Below are positions 1 through 12,830 of a stretch of DNA of 64,000 nt, in pieces (the stretch's first letter is position 1; each line of letters begins with the position of its first letter). The DNA is from Glandiceps talaboti (Eukaryota > Hemichordata > Enteropneusta > Spengelidae): assembly GCF_964340395.1 (NCBI RefSeq), contig NC_135552.1:11686694-11750693 (forward strand), given 5' to 3'. The position numbers and the translations under genes were made by a program. A model generated the notes under the pieces. It did not search any database and was not told the origin of the DNA. It saw nothing but the letters and a program-made list of their open reading frames with translations.

Positions 1-580
1 ACTAAGGTACTGCTGAAAAATATGCCAGGGCAGATATCTTAATACATTTGTTTATCATCATTTATTTACATTATTATGTATATTTATGACCCGGTCAAAT
101 TCTCTTGAACAAAATTAGTTCTGGCCCTTTTAAGCCATTTTCACACCACCTTTCAGCTCAACTGGCTGAGTTGCTTCGGAGAAGAAAATTTTTTAAAGTA
201 TTTTTTACCAAAAAGTCATATTTTAGACCTACTTTGCATATTTATGACCTGGTGAAATTCTCTTGAACAAAACTAGATCTGGCTATTTCAAGACACCTTC
301 ATACCAAATTTCAGCTCAATTGGCCAAGTAGTTTCAGAGAAATAGGCTTTTAAAGTATTTTTACCCAAAAGTCCTAATTTGGATATTTATCACCTGACCA
401 AATTCTCTTGAACAAAATCGGATCTGGGTATTTCAAGACATCTTCACACTAAATTTCAGCTCAATAGGTCGATTAGTTTTAGAAAAGTGGATTGAATACA
501 AAACAAATGGTCAAAGGTCAGACATCTACCTACCCCTATAGCTCTGCCGACTGTCTTTGACAGCGGAGCTAAAAAATGTT
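1..580. repeat. Iterated repeat blocks with 3' hairpin
   Basis: Three degenerate copies of a block that begins near gacc(c/t)ggt and continues aaattctcttgaac start near positions 88, 248 and 392. Each contains a ccaaatttcagctcaat motif. The stretch ends in a short hairpin whose stem pairs AGCTCTGC with GCGGAGCT (about 540-570). The same style of block recurs at 14.25-14.64 kb and 63.5-64.0 kb, so this is dispersed repetitive DNA. I see no gene in it. Confidence 0.6.
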
Positions 581-724
581 TCTCCACATGCTGATCCATA
601 CTAGGTATAAGTGTATACGCAAAATGCACATCTCATTTTCATTTGAAGAATTGTCCATTCACATGCCCTAAGTACCCCACCAAATACCAAGGCAATCGGG
701 CTGGTGGTTTTTGACTTTAAGTTG

Positions 725-790
<66 letters not shown>

Positions 791-918
791 CACACAGAGA
801 CAGACATACAGACAGATAGACATAGACACACAGGGACAGACAGACAGACAGACACAGACACAGACACAGGCACAGATACACACACAGACACAGACACACA
901 CAGGCACAGACACACACT
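725..918. repeat. (CA)n microsatellite with degenerate CAGA tail
   Basis: A pure CA tract of about 60 bases is followed by interrupted CAGACA and CACAGG units. Low-complexity open frames on both strands (runs of His-Thr or Val-Cys) are artefacts of this tract. Confidence 0.95.
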
Positions 919-1006
919 TTACTACGATTATAGAACTGCCAAACCTTTGCTATTGCTATTAACATCAAAACTAACTTGTGGGATAACTGCCAAGGGTTAA
1001 AATAAA

Positions 1007-4000
1007 TTAAAGCCACCTACCAAGTCCAACATGGTCAACTTCAAACCTTTGCAGCAATTCTGGGGGGATGAATGGATCTTCAAGTATACCACTGTCTTGA
1101 ACACTGACTTCCTCATACTCAGGAAAATAGCCACTGTGGAATGGCAGCTTTGGCAAGGTTGGGTTTTGATTTTGAATGGGTTCTGTAGATTTTGGCATCC
1201 ATGGATGCTCTGGTTTATGCTTGATATATTCAGATTGTTGTTGAGATAGAAGATTGACAGAAAAAGCCAAAGACTCTTGTAAATTTGGCTTTGCTTCTAA
1301 AGTGGCTTCTTTATAGGGGTTACAAATATTGTTTCCAAGTAAGTCCTGCAAGAGAGAAATGATCAGAGAAAAGAAAAGGTCAAATTCATCTTTCACAAAA
1401 AATTTGGCAAGCTTTCTGTTATGAAAAATGATAACTATCTACACATTTATGATAGTTCTGTGAAATCACCAAAACCAAGCCCTCTGGCTGGCAGGATATA
1501 TATCATTCTGTTGCCCCATACTTCAAGCATGTGTTATATTTCAAGTAGGAAAAATATAGTAAGGTTGTTTTATCAAGTAAAAGACATATTAAAAATCCAA
1601 AATAAATTCCAATTCTCATCCATATGGTCACTTTAATGTTCCAAATCAGTATCTGCACATATAAGAATTTAATGCAAAATTGTTGTTTTCCAGTGTGGAA
1701 AAGTGTGCACACACATTTCATGAACACAAAATCACATGTATACACAGCATTTGCCATATTTGGCAGACAATAATGAACCAAATGATGTGTAAATACAATA
1801 TGGACATGCTGGGTAATTGAACTCATGCTTTCAAAAGAGTTGTTCATTAAAGTGTGGCTGCAGAGCACACAAAGGGCACTAATGCACGTACAAGAATAAT
1901 AATATGCACATTGCCATTTACACATAATTGGGTTCTGTTATTGTACATGTAGTATGTGGTGGGTTAGACATTTACAGCTCTTGCAATCAAACTATGAACA
2001 ATTAACTACTGCAAAATATTGAGTAGTTTCATTTCTGTCTTTGTACAACATTTTATAGTAGGGTTAGATCAAAGGAGTGCTCCAATAGGGAACTTGCAAA
2101 CCTGCCATGTTTAATGTTGCATCATGGGAAATGTGATAATAAATACTAATCAATTAGCATTATAAACAATGTTGATACATTGTTTGTAACCACAAATAAT
2201 CAATTCATAGTTACCCTTACCATTATGGGAGGTTTTTTTGTCAGTAGCTCCAGATTAGGTATTACGATAACCACAGGTAATCCCATAGTCCTTTGTGTCT
2301 GAGCATGCTCAGTATGGATTGCAAGTTCCCTATTGTGCACATCATTAGATGACTTGATTCATGACAAATGTCAAATTTAGCACCTGTTACAGTACTGATG
2401 TTTAGAAGGTTTTCTGTTGCGAGACATCAATCTGTATGTCTAGCCATGATAGCATGGTATTTGGCACTAACGAATAGTTATGTGCTTGTTTGGTGGCATC
2501 AACAAGGGAAATTTATGCTGTTATTCAACTTTACCACTGTGTAGGCAATGTTATGACTCCTGTAATAGCTAAATCTATGCTATTACATCAGGACAAGTTC
2601 AGTAATGTATCAATAATTGTTTCAATAGTTTATCATTCATAGTTCGATTAGAAGCAGTGTAAGCATTTTGCCTAATCCTATCACAGATTTTATGGCGAGT
2701 GTATGAAAGAATGCAGGTATGATATAACTGAGGAAAGAAACTCACCTCATGCAGTAAACCACCTCGTAAATCATTTCTGCTTTGAATTATACAATTTTTT
2801 TGAGCATCTTCAAAGTGAGCCATCAAGTCATCTGATGGATGCGTGATAGGGTTGCCTTTCTCTGTCAAACCAATAACTCCCTCTGCACCTCTAAAATGTT
2901 CCTTTTGATCGTCATTCACAAATACACTCTGAAAAGAAAGAAAATTAACAAAGTATATAAGAAGTTGATTGACATGTGATGGGAAGCATAGCTGTACTGT
3001 TATGACAACTAGCATAGATGACTAAAGCACAAACATGTCCCTGTAACATATATTGTGCTCATACGATATCATTTAACTTGTTGTGTTTAAAAAAATAGCA
3101 CCAATGGCGTTGTGGCACAACTGTGTTCATCCACATTCTAATCCACCCCATGCAATATGCACCACCATCTTAGTGTTGCTATGTGCAGTTTCTTAGTTGC
3201 CGAGTGACTTTGTTATTTTTTTTGAATATTTAACTACTTGCCTAAACTACCCCTGTTATCTTTGCTATATACACCATCATTTGGCTGTTGCTATTGGCAC
3301 GGTCTTGTTTCTAGGCAAAATGGGGACCATTTTAAAATGTTTATCAACATGCCTACCCATCCCTATTTTCATCGTCAGGATACTCAACACCATTTGATTG
3401 TTGCTATAGGCATGGTCTTCTTGCTTGGCATATTGCACACATTTTTTTGAATGTTTATTCACTTGCCTACCTATTCCTGTTTTTATCTTTACAATATACA
3501 TCATTAGTTGCTCTTGCTATGGGTAGCGTCTTGTTGCTAGACATATCTGCATACATTTTTTGAATCCATTTATCATCCCATCCCTGATATCTTTGCAATA
3601 TGCAACAATTCACTGTTGCAATGGCCATTGTCTTGTTGCTAGGCATACTTTTTGGGAACTTCGCTACCCATTCCTATTTTTATCTTTGAAATATATACCA
3701 TCATTTGCCTGTTGGTATGGGTGTGGTCTTGTTGCTAGACATACATGTAATCATTTTTTGAATGTTTATTTATTTGCCTATTGCAACATCCAACACCATT
3801 TGGCAGTTGCTATGGGTATGGTCTTGTTGCTAGGTAGATATGTATATTTTGTCTTGAACAGTATCCTAACTTATATCCGTACCAAATATCAAAATATTGA
3901 CAGATAGAAAGACAGACAGATGGACAAGAGTGCAAGACTAGGTGTTTCCATGCAACCTCAAACAAAGGTTAATCTCTGTGCCATTGACAAATAGGTGAGT

Positions 4001-7000
4001 AAGTATTTCATGACATCAATAAACAATAACCTTTCATTCTTGGCTGAGACTGGAAGCATTTTCTCAGGCCAAGAATTATGTTTATCCACCCAAAATGCCC
4101 ATCTCTGACATTGAGAATGCTGGGTTATTCTATTTTCATTGTAGCTTGGCATGTATTTGTAGGCATGCTGTCACTGCTTTGGGCTTGGAACGATCAACAG
4201 AACACTTGTTTTGTCAGAAATGGTGAACATATTGTCTCACTTTTCTTCATATAGATCATGAAGTTTCGCTATGATTGTAGTAAAAATCGGCAAATTCATA
4301 GAAAATATGTATTTTGGTTTCTTTGTATTTGAATAGCTTTCATCAAGTTCTTGTCTTTTCTGACATGACAGTAAAACAGGGGCTGGCGAAATATTATCAT
4401 AGCAGTCCTTCCAAAAACAAGATGAGTTTTAAACTTTTACGAGGGGAAAATTTTTACATGAAGACACCTAGTTTACATGCATAAATTAACAAACAAAAGA
4501 CTGAAAGAAATGTACACATTGTTCATTGTCTAGGTGTCGATCTCAAGAATATGCACCAAGATTTAGGACCTAGTCCGCTCTAAATGCATTCACACATACA
4601 AATCTGGTCCGGACTATATTATAGTCCAGACTTAGTCCACCTGTTTCATCCGGACTTAAAGAATCAGACTTAGACCGATTTAACGCATTCCCACAGTACT
4701 TTTAGAGCGGACCAAAAGTTAAAGTGGCCCTAGTCCGGACTATTTCTGGCAGTGTGAACCCCCTATGATGGACTGACAGGCAGACAGACATTTCACCATA
4801 CTTTTGAGTCTACTGAACCGTAATTAGATGTCACTTATCTTTAAAGAGTAACTGACATCCAGTACATATTTGCTTAATTTGCCTTTAAATTTCACATGTC
4901 ACCCATGTTTAAAAAACATGTAGTACATAAAAGGTCAAATTGTAATAATCATTATCCCATAATATAACTTTAACTAGCTCTTTATTGCATTAATTACAGT
5001 TTTGTTCATTTTCTATCATTTATTTATCTTACCTTATAACTTTCTTGTATGGCTGTAAACATACTAGGATTATCTGGGCTAGCACTTTGTCTTTTTGGAA
5101 CAGGTTGAACAGGCTGCAGAGCTAAGTCATTGGAACCACTGACATTGCCCTGTGTATTCTGGTCCACCAATTTTCTCAACTTTGTCCTTGGTTGTGGACT
5201 GATACAATTTGCACCTTTTCTCTTGGCTCCAGCATGAGCATGATTGATAGAGTTGTCAACTTCACGATGTTGTCCATCTGTAAAGTTTTGAAAAAGAAAA
5301 ACCGGTAATAAACAAAACGATTAATATCAAAATCAAGAATATGAGATATTGGAAATGTATAAAGGTTCTAACACTTTTGCAATTGCTGATAAATATACAT
5401 TGTTTACTTCAAATGAAAATTCATATGTGTGGGTAAACCATAGTATATAGCATTAAACTTTTGATCCAAACACAAACTTGAAAATTGTTACCTGAAATTT
5501 TTGACTGTACACCTTAGTCTTTATGAAGAGATTGACCCACTATTCAGAACAAAGTGACCTTACGAATGTGTGAGCTTTTTTATCAAGGGGTCACGGTGCC
5601 TGAAAGTTTGTATCCCACTCCCCCTCCTCTCAGTTCAATGATGGCTTAAGTTCTCTGTTCAATGATGGTCTGGATGTAAACATTATGTAAACTTGTTTAT
5701 GGTATTTGAACTTTTATTACACAAGATGCTTTTATTACCAGTGTTCTTCATTTAGTGACTTTTTCTGTTATTGTGTATTTCACAGGTAGCTTGTTCTTAT
5801 TGTTTTTTGTGTTGTTCAGCACATATAGACTTTTAGAATATGTGCCATTTTATAAATGTTCTTCATAGCATAGCTTGTAAAGTGTTCCATGTTTTTCTTA
5901 TTTTTATTATTATAAATGGCTTCCTTCACTGCCTGCTGTCCAAAGTGCATTGTTCAAATTCCAGGCAAAGTTTTGAATTCGTGTAAGTTTTGTTTACTCT
6001 AGTCATAGCAATCAAATGATATCTCACATATTTAAAAAGTGCACTTTTTCAACTTACATGATTGAGATTTTATCACTTCATATATTTATCAGTGTAACAA
6101 AAAAAATAAAATAAATAAATATCAGCAAAGAAACAGTTGCAGTCACTACAGGCATGATTATAGTCTTGTCATTATTTCAGAGAAGATTGCCCTTACCTGT
6201 CCTAGGTTGCATAAATTGGTCCTTACATTTCTTCTCCCAATGGTTTTCAAATCCTTCTTTCCTTGCCAAAGTTCTTTTACACTCAGGGCAATGGTAATGA
6301 CCATGATCATCCCTCGTATACTCTCTACAGTCTAAATGGCACACCAAGACAACATAACCTGCAATTACAAACATTATTAGAAACAATTAAGCGAATTAAC
6401 AGTCAAAATACCTGTGCTGTTCTTAAATTTTTGTTACATAAATGGTACAGGAGATGGACATGGTGAATCTCAATTGTTGTATTAGTTGAGTGTTGTTTAG
6501 AAACAGTCCAGCTTTATTATAATTAAGAATATATAACCATATATATATATACATCAAATGGCATAACATCATTATGCTGATGACGTCTGAGTGATTTGAA
6601 AAAAAGCTACATAGCTGCTTCAAAAACACATGTAGGGTCTATGATTCCAATAACTTTGAATATGGTAACTTTGCTATTACTATTTAAATAATCCTTATGG
6701 ATGATCACACACACACAATGTCGCACAAACTAAGTAAACAAACTTGTTCGTTTAGGACAAACCCCGTCCCCCTCCCCCTCCCCTCCCCCATAACAAACAT
6801 TCACAAGTGTGACATTCTTGTATATGTTTACAAGTACAATACGTTTATATATTATGTAAACCATAATGAAAATTGTAGCGGTCACACCACTACAATTGAT
6901 GCAATATGTAAAAACATGATGGTGAACACATACCATTCTACCGGAAACCCAGCACTGTATATCACAATAGAAGTAAATTTTAATCAACTTATCAACATCT

Positions 7001-9225
7001 CAGTGGTAAATACAGAACTTGTTATCATTGATGGCATGAAAGTTTTTGAAATTTGGTTAGAAGTGTGAAAATGTAGTTCAGTAATCACATTGACACCAGA
7101 CCCCCCCCCCTCCCCCACTAAATGAATGAAGTTTGTTTATTGAGCCTGTGTGAAGTGTGATTGTTCCTTACCATGGCTCACTTTCACACCACTCTTTTTG
7201 TGGGTTTTATAATGACGCTTTGCCTTGTCGATGTAGTTTGGCTTGAATTTGGCTTTAGGACAGAGAAGACATGCGAAACGTTTTTTGCCAGCTACATTTA
7301 CTGCATTTTGTATCTCCTCCACTTTTTTGACAATAGATCTATGCATGTCTGGTGGCTATATAAATATATAAACAGAAAATTAAAAGGTTATAAAGATCTG
7401 CTTAATAACATCACACACTAATATATTCAATTGTACTGCAGAAACTTCAGCAGAAAGTGTTTTTCACTTCAGAATCTTAAACTCCTGTATTCAGGCATAT
7501 GGTGAGATGATGTATGATAGGTGATAGGCTTTTGAGTACAACAGCCCCTGAAGCTTCAAGGTGCTGAAAAGTGAAACTTTGGGATATGCTTCCAAATTTT
7601 CTTTTGACTGAATAAAAAATTGTATTTGTACCTATGGTAGATTTTTGTGTGTGTGGATGTGTGTGTGTGTGTGTGTATGTGTGTGTGTGTGTGTGTCGGC
7701 CTATCTGTCAGCAGTACGTGACTATCTTAACATCTACTGCATCCATTGTGAACACATCTTCTTTGTGGTACATGCAAGATATGATTACGTTTTACTTAAA
7801 TTTGGTCCATAATCAGTTAGCTTTAACATAATAATAATTATATTGGTAATCACACACTATTTCTAAAATGCATTATACGATTTCCTTTAGGCCAATGGAA
7901 ATATGTTATGGAAACACTGATCATGTGACTGTGGGTCAGTCATTTTTTTTCTAAACACATTGCAATATTTGTCTGGTGACCACCACCTATAAAACAAGGT
8001 GTTCCATAATATGAACCTCCTCCCACACCCACATTCTGGGCAAAGACAACAACAAATCCATTTGTCTGAGTCATCTGAGGATCGAATTGCCAGGGAGCTG
8101 CTCTGAAAATTTTACTACCCCCCCCCCCCCCCCGAATCTGTCAAATGCTTTTGCATTAACACCCCATCATACTTTTTGACATCTATAATGTAACATCACT
8201 TTTATTACCAAACACAGCATAATTGTTTATTGAAGGAAGTCTACTAAGCTTCAGTCACAATCAGTTCAGCAATAACAGTTCAGTAGTTTGTACATGTATG
8301 ATAAATCAACACATTAGGCGTGAGATCAATAGTTAAAAACTAAATTCTTTTAGTAAGGCTTCCCCCACCCCCTTCTAACTAAATTGGTCAAAATTTAAAA
8401 TTGTTGCACACAGCAAAATCAATTTCAAATTAGTACATAATGTATGTAGTATGTAATGCTATGAATACAAAGCCAGTGAGGAAAAAATACCACTTTTATT
8501 GGCACTAATATATTTTAGTGCCATGCATTTTATACATGTATAACAAAGTTTCTTCCATTTTTTTTCAATTTGACAGTATTAGAAATGTTTGTATTTTAAA
8601 GGAAATGTAAACAAAAGTGAAGCCATGTGGATTGGAAAGAACAGACTGAGGGAGAAAAGAAAAACCACTGGGTGTGAAATGGCCAGACTGTACTATCAAA
8701 ATAGTTGGTATTTCTGTATCATATGACAAAAAGATCTAGAAAAGACTTGAGTTAAATTTGGCAGGGCCTATAGAAAAACTGAGATGCAGTCTAAATTTCT
8801 GGAAATGTAGAGATCTAAGGGACAGTTTCTTTAGGGGGGGGGGGGTCAGATGTTCGAGTGACACCACCAAGTGATAAGTAATTACGGTCCTCTAAATAAT
8901 AATACAATCATGACAATACAACCATACTAGCTACGTAATTCTGCAGCCAGGAAGCTAGGAAACAAAACAGGTCAGCAAGCTAGCTACAAAGTACAAACTT
9001 CAGTCGCGATAACCCCCTTGTTTTGATTTCGCCTGTCGCGGCATCTCTGAATCGGCCGACCGAGACCTGCAGCTATGATAATCAACTGTACACATATATA
9101 AACAAAGTATTTACGATGCCTAATACTTGATCAGTGATACAATAGAACTCCAGTAAAACAAAGCCTGAAGCTCATTCTTACACATTACGAGTAAATATCC
9201 TACTTACATTGTGGTTAGTGGCCAT
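1007..9225 (-). CDS. Gene A: two-finger zinc-finger protein, 376 aa, six exons
   Basis: I rebuilt six minus-strand exons: 9208-9225 (start codon, MATNHN), 7172-7355, 6197-6358, 5033-5277, 2746-2928 and 1007-1345 (stop TAA). All junctions are GT..AG, phases match at every junction, and the total is 1131 nt. Residues 35-58 form a C2H2 finger with a 15-residue spacer (C35, C38, H54, H58) instead of the usual 12. Residues 74-112 hold C74-x3-C78 followed by C91-x2-C94-x12-H107-x4-C112, a C2HC finger beginning HYHCPEC. The rest (about 115-376) is low in hydrophobics and rich in Ser, Pro, Gln and acidic residues, so it is probably disordered. The layout suggests a nuclear DNA- or RNA-binding factor, but this is inference. 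Gene A2 (17.4-29.7 kb) is a paralogue with the same finger order and intron phases. The tiny first exon is supported by a plain ATG, a GTAAGT donor and a GC box upstream. Confidence 0.75.
2083..2335. mobile_element. 253-bp MITE, copy 1, in an intron of gene A
   Basis: The element is bounded by perfect 17-bp terminal inverted repeats, CAATAGGGAACTTGCAA and its reverse complement. Its body matches a second copy at 61051-61317 in the same orientation, including the shared words catcatgggaaat and gattaggtatta. It has no coding capacity. The length and structure fit a non-autonomous DNA transposon. The target duplication is unclear because the flanks are not identical. Confidence 0.8.
3140..3860. 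repeat. Tandem array of about 120-bp units
   Basis: About six degenerate units each contain a version of gttgctatgggcatggtc, then ttgttgctaggcat, ttttttgaatgtttatt and cacttgcctacc. A related array lies at 63235-63545. The repeated peptide MGMVLLLG seen in one frame follows from the repeat and is not evidence of a protein. Confidence 0.75.
4565..4765. mobile_element. Palindromic MITE-like element
   Basis: The word GTCCGCTCTAAA near 4574 is matched in inverted orientation by TTTTAGAGCGGAC near 4700. A central palindrome gtccggactat / atagtccagac lies at about 4610-4636, and GTCCGGACTAT recurs near 4734. The right end reads cagtgtgaacccc. It is non-coding and looks like a non-autonomous DNA element in an intron of gene A. 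The exact ends are not resolved. Confidence 0.5.
7640..7697. repeat. (GT)n microsatellite in intron 1 of gene A
   Basis: Interrupted GT repeats of about 55 bases. No coding signal is visible in the surrounding intron (7356-9207), which also carries C- and G-homopolymer runs near 8120 and 8835. Confidence 0.9.
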
Positions 9226-9310
9226 CTTGTCGTTGAGTGCGAGTTCAGAGTTGAGAGTTTAATTAAGTTTAACTTCTGTACCGGCCGTTTTATGTAGCCC
9301 CGCCCACATA
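9226..9310 (-). promoter_or_regulatory. Probable promoter and 5' UTR of gene A
   Basis: Immediately upstream of the ATG (minus strand) the composition turns GC-richer. A GC box (ccccgccc on the plus strand, 9298-9305) lies about 75 bp from the start codon. No TATA box is evident. The call rests on position and the GC box only. Confidence 0.4.
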
Positions 9311-9611
9311 TCCGCGTATCCGTCATTCTGCACAGATTTCATCCAAATCATGTTAATATCATCTCAATCGCCAACCAACATGACCAATGTACGTAAATAA
9401 GCATTTTATGTATTACTGATGCAAATACCTTCTATTTTAATTTGAAATTGCAAATAAAGTCGTTAAAACTCGGCGCGCATGCCTGTATTTCGCGGCAAAT
9501 TCAAATGTTGTACTTGTAAAGTGTCGCGCCCTCAGCGATGAGAGTGGGGTTTGTTGTTTTATTGACTCAACGTGCAAATTTACTGCATAAGAGATTATAA
9601 GACACACGTGT

Positions 9612-9661
9612 GTGCGTGCACACACACACACACACACGCACACACACACACACACACGCAC

Positions 9662-9718
<57 letters not shown>
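9612..9718. repeat. (CA)n microsatellite with CG interruptions
   Basis: Alternating CA with embedded CGCGCGCG near 9670. This is alternating purine-pyrimidine DNA. Open frames on both strands are spurious. Confidence 0.95.
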
Positions 9719-9719
<1 letters not shown>

Positions 9720-10495
9720 CCACACTGCTACATAATGAAGAATAAATGTTCGAATCATAAACTAATTTATAGAATAAGTATCGTGACACATTTGTTTGTT
9801 TGTATAATTGGGCACAATATTTTAAAAGCAGAGACATATAAAATGTTTTTTTATTGAACTGAAAATAATATGCCTGACGCGGTTAGGTAGGAATTTCTTT
9901 TCTTATAATCAACATTACGCAAGGAAGTTGAACGATCGCGACTATATCCATTACATCACATTCATCCTGACGATCTCTTGTTACATAGCAACCAAAGTAT
10001 ATATGGAAAGGGAGACCGAATTTGAAATGTCCGACACTTCTTGCTTCTGAACTTGGGATAACTATTGCTGAACTTGAAATAGTTATGAAGGACAGGCATC
10101 AATATAGCTTGGAATCCATTGCGAGATTGGATTTTTTACGTTCGTCTTTTGAATTTCAATCAATGATTAGAAAGACGATGTAAAATATCAAAGCTGGATT
10201 CTAGGCTAACATCAAAAGAGACGTAAAGGTCAACAAAGTCTATCCGTCCTCAGACTAGGTATCTCGGTTGGTAGACGTAGGTAGCCTTTCTCTTCATGAT
10301 CCCCCCCCCCCCCCGCACACAGATTCCTTTACGCATATGTATATATATTATCTCTATAATCAGGACCGGCCGCACTATGAGCCTATGACATTATAAAGTA
10401 TGTTTATTTTCGTTCGCCTATATGTTCTATGTGGCTCCTAGGTTTTGCGAAGAAAATGTACACAAAGAAATAAATGCAATAATTGATTGCTCGCG

Positions 10496-10653
<158 letters not shown>

Positions 10654-11127
10654 ATCGAACCGATTATCAATGCTCCTTGATTTCATTGCAAATTAACGTG
10701 TGTATATAAAATTTGTTTGCTAAAAACTACATGTGGAGGAAAAAGAGGGTAGAAGGTAATCAGTGTATTTTGTGTTGTTTAAAATTAAATGTCTACGTCC
10801 ACAGATACAGAATTGTGTTATTCCAATTTAAGTTTTGTATGAAAAATGAAGTTTTGATGTCGAAATCTTTTCCGAAATTCATGGTTTGATGTTGAGTTGT
10901 GATTCCGATTTCTTGAAGTTATAATAGCGATGACACTTAATTTGTGGACCACTGTAAAATACCCCCTATCGAATAACAACGTTCACAATTCTCTTTCAAT
11001 AATTATCACTCTTACCTTTAAAATATATGATAGGAAACAACATATCAATAAAAAAACATATTTCATATCCCTGTAATATGAATAAAATCAGCCAACATTT
11101 TGTCGTCATGTATAAACTGAACCATAT

Positions 11128-11133
11128 TTTATT
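11128..11133 (-). terminator. Polyadenylation signal of gene M
   Basis: AATAAA on the minus strand, 70 bp downstream of the gene M stop codon. Confidence 0.6.
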
Positions 11134-11202
11134 TTTATAGATAGAAATAACAAATATATACAGAAATAAAAAAAAACTCAATCAGCATTGTAGCACAGTT
11201 TG

Positions 11203-12677
11203 TTAGTCGCCATCACCGTCCTCTCCACGGAGTCTGGTATACATATGGTCACCTTTCTTCTTGACCAATAACGGATGGCTGCTGAATCGTCTACGGACTT
11301 TGGTAGCAAAACTTTCGGCTGATTTAGCATTTGCCGTTTTCTTTCCTTTTTTGTATGTGGTTGGCATTAGATATTCGTCTCTTACATTCATCCGTTCTTC
11401 AGCATTTTGGAAAGTTTCGGCAACAGCTTTAAAGAAACGAATACCATCGCTGACTACTGCCTTTCTCGATACATCTCCGCACGGTAGGTGTTCAATGACG
11501 TCATCCTGCGAAATGTCAAAGGTCAATACTATTATTAAAGAGACAGTGTGTTAGCTATCCAAAGAAATTGATCAAACTAGGGTAATCAAACATATCTTAC
11601 TGTATTTCCTTTTGTTACGTTTATATCGGAGTTATTGACACATTCTATCCTAATAGCACCGGGGAATGGTTCAAATTTGCTTCGAAAAAATACAAAAAAA
11701 AAAGCAAACAGAAACGTAACACCTAAAATCTCTATCTTTTTAACTAGCAATATGTGATATACTTGACTCTCCCGTCTTAGTTCTTTAACATATACAAATA
11801 CAAACAAACATACAAAAATATGGTAATTCGTTTACACATCACACACAACCGTTAATAGTAAAACAATTTCGTATTTTCCTACAATATAGTATATACTTAC
11901 AACAGGATTATCACTAACTTCATCAGTTTGTACCAATACATCCTGGAATTCCTTTTCATCAGTTTGTACCGAGGCATTATCGAATGGTTTCTCATCAGTT
12001 TGTGTAGCAGTACTCTCAGTGGACTTTGCAGACACGATATTCAGAGGGGTACCATATATCTGTGTTCCCACTGTCTGTGTTGATGGTGTCGACTGCACCG
12101 CCACTGTGCCAGTTTCTTTTGGTGGAGTTTGAGTGGCAATGGGTGCTGTCTGTAAAATTGCTGTTTGTACACCTACTGCGTCTGTCTCAACAGATACAGT
12201 CTGCACACCGACTTCATTCAAGTTTACATCGAGAGGCTCCTCTTCTACTTCTGTTTGTATCCCAACTGTACATATTTCCTTAGCTTCTACGAATTTTCTT
12301 TTACGTTTACGTCTCTTTTTTGGCGAATTGTACGTTCTGTTGTCATCATTACCTAAGTTGGCTACTGGATAGTCAACATTTTGTTCGTCGTACAAAGTAC
12401 TGAGATGAAAACAAAAAAAACAACAACACGAAAATGCCATGAATTCTAGAAAGGTTTAAAAAGATTTCTCAAACGGAAGATCATTGATATTACAACATAC
12501 AGACACACAAGATAATGCATAAAAACAACAACAACAAAATAAATGTTTTCATATGTAGCAGCAAATTTAAGGATAGTCCTTTTACCTTTCGTAAGCTATG
12601 TTTTCATTTGGTGACGGCTCCTTCGGCTTCTTTGCGGCAAAATAGTGGTACATAAAGATACACACCGTGAGTATCAT
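11203..12677 (-). CDS. Gene M: multivalent TQT-motif protein, 297 aa, three exons
   Basis: Three minus-strand exons, 12586-12677 (ATG), 11901-12399 and 11203-11505 (stop TAA), join in frame to 894 nt. Residues 1-13 are hydrophobic (MILTVCIFMYHYF), and residues 58-66 are a basic run (KKRRKRKRK) like a nuclear localisation signal. Residues 78-189 carry repeated x-Q-T motifs: IQT 78, VQT 96, VQT 108, LQT 113, TQT 120, TQT 138, TQT 163, VQT 175 and VQT 187, plus near-misses at 132 and 143. Q-T preceded by T, V or I is the anchor of ligands that bind the groove of dynein light chain LC8, so a multivalent LC8 ligand is the best inference. The last 100 residues (from DDVIEHL) are a different, basic segment that I do not recognise. 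An open frame at 11602-11680 was left out because its acceptor phase would create a stop. AATAAA lies 70 bp past the stop. Confidence 0.75.
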
Positions 12678-12830
12678 TGTGAACAACGTACTATGGCGTT
12701 GGTTACACTGTGAAAGTGAAAATGTTCTAGAGACGCCACATTCTTATAGTCGCTGACAACGATGGAACTCGTTTGTGATTGGCCAGCAGATCACGTGTTG
12801 GATACAGCGCAGGCAATTGGTGGAAAGTTT
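12678..12830 (-). promoter_or_regulatory. Probable promoter of gene M with CCAAT boxes
   Basis: On the minus strand a CCAAT box (plus-strand attgg, 12778-12782) lies about 100 bp upstream of the ATG. A second lies near 12813-12818. The stretch is GC-richer than its surroundings and includes cacgtg near 12793. It is called from position and motifs only. Confidence 0.4.

Larger units (their letters stand above)
2929..5032. other. Intron of gene A filled with repeats
   Basis: This intron holds one copy of the ccaatggcgttgt core (3099-3124), the 120-bp array (3140-3860), a GT-poor unique stretch and a palindromic element near 4.57-4.76 kb. A 64-residue minus open frame at 3958-4152 has no splice signals in phase with the gene, and I do not call it. 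Confidence 0.5.

Noticed and set aside
601-1016. Overlapping open frames of His-Thr and Val-Cys repeats
   Set aside because: They are translations of the CA microsatellite on both strands. There is no start context or unique sequence.
3958-4152. 64-residue minus frame in an intron of gene A
   Set aside because: The peptide looks plausible, but there is no usable donor or acceptor in phase with the flanking exons.
11586-11807. 73-residue minus frame between exons of gene M, with an apparent acceptor and GTAAGA donor
   Set aside because: Its acceptor phase does not match the upstream exon and would give an immediate stop. Exons 11901-12399 and 11203-11505 join directly in phase.
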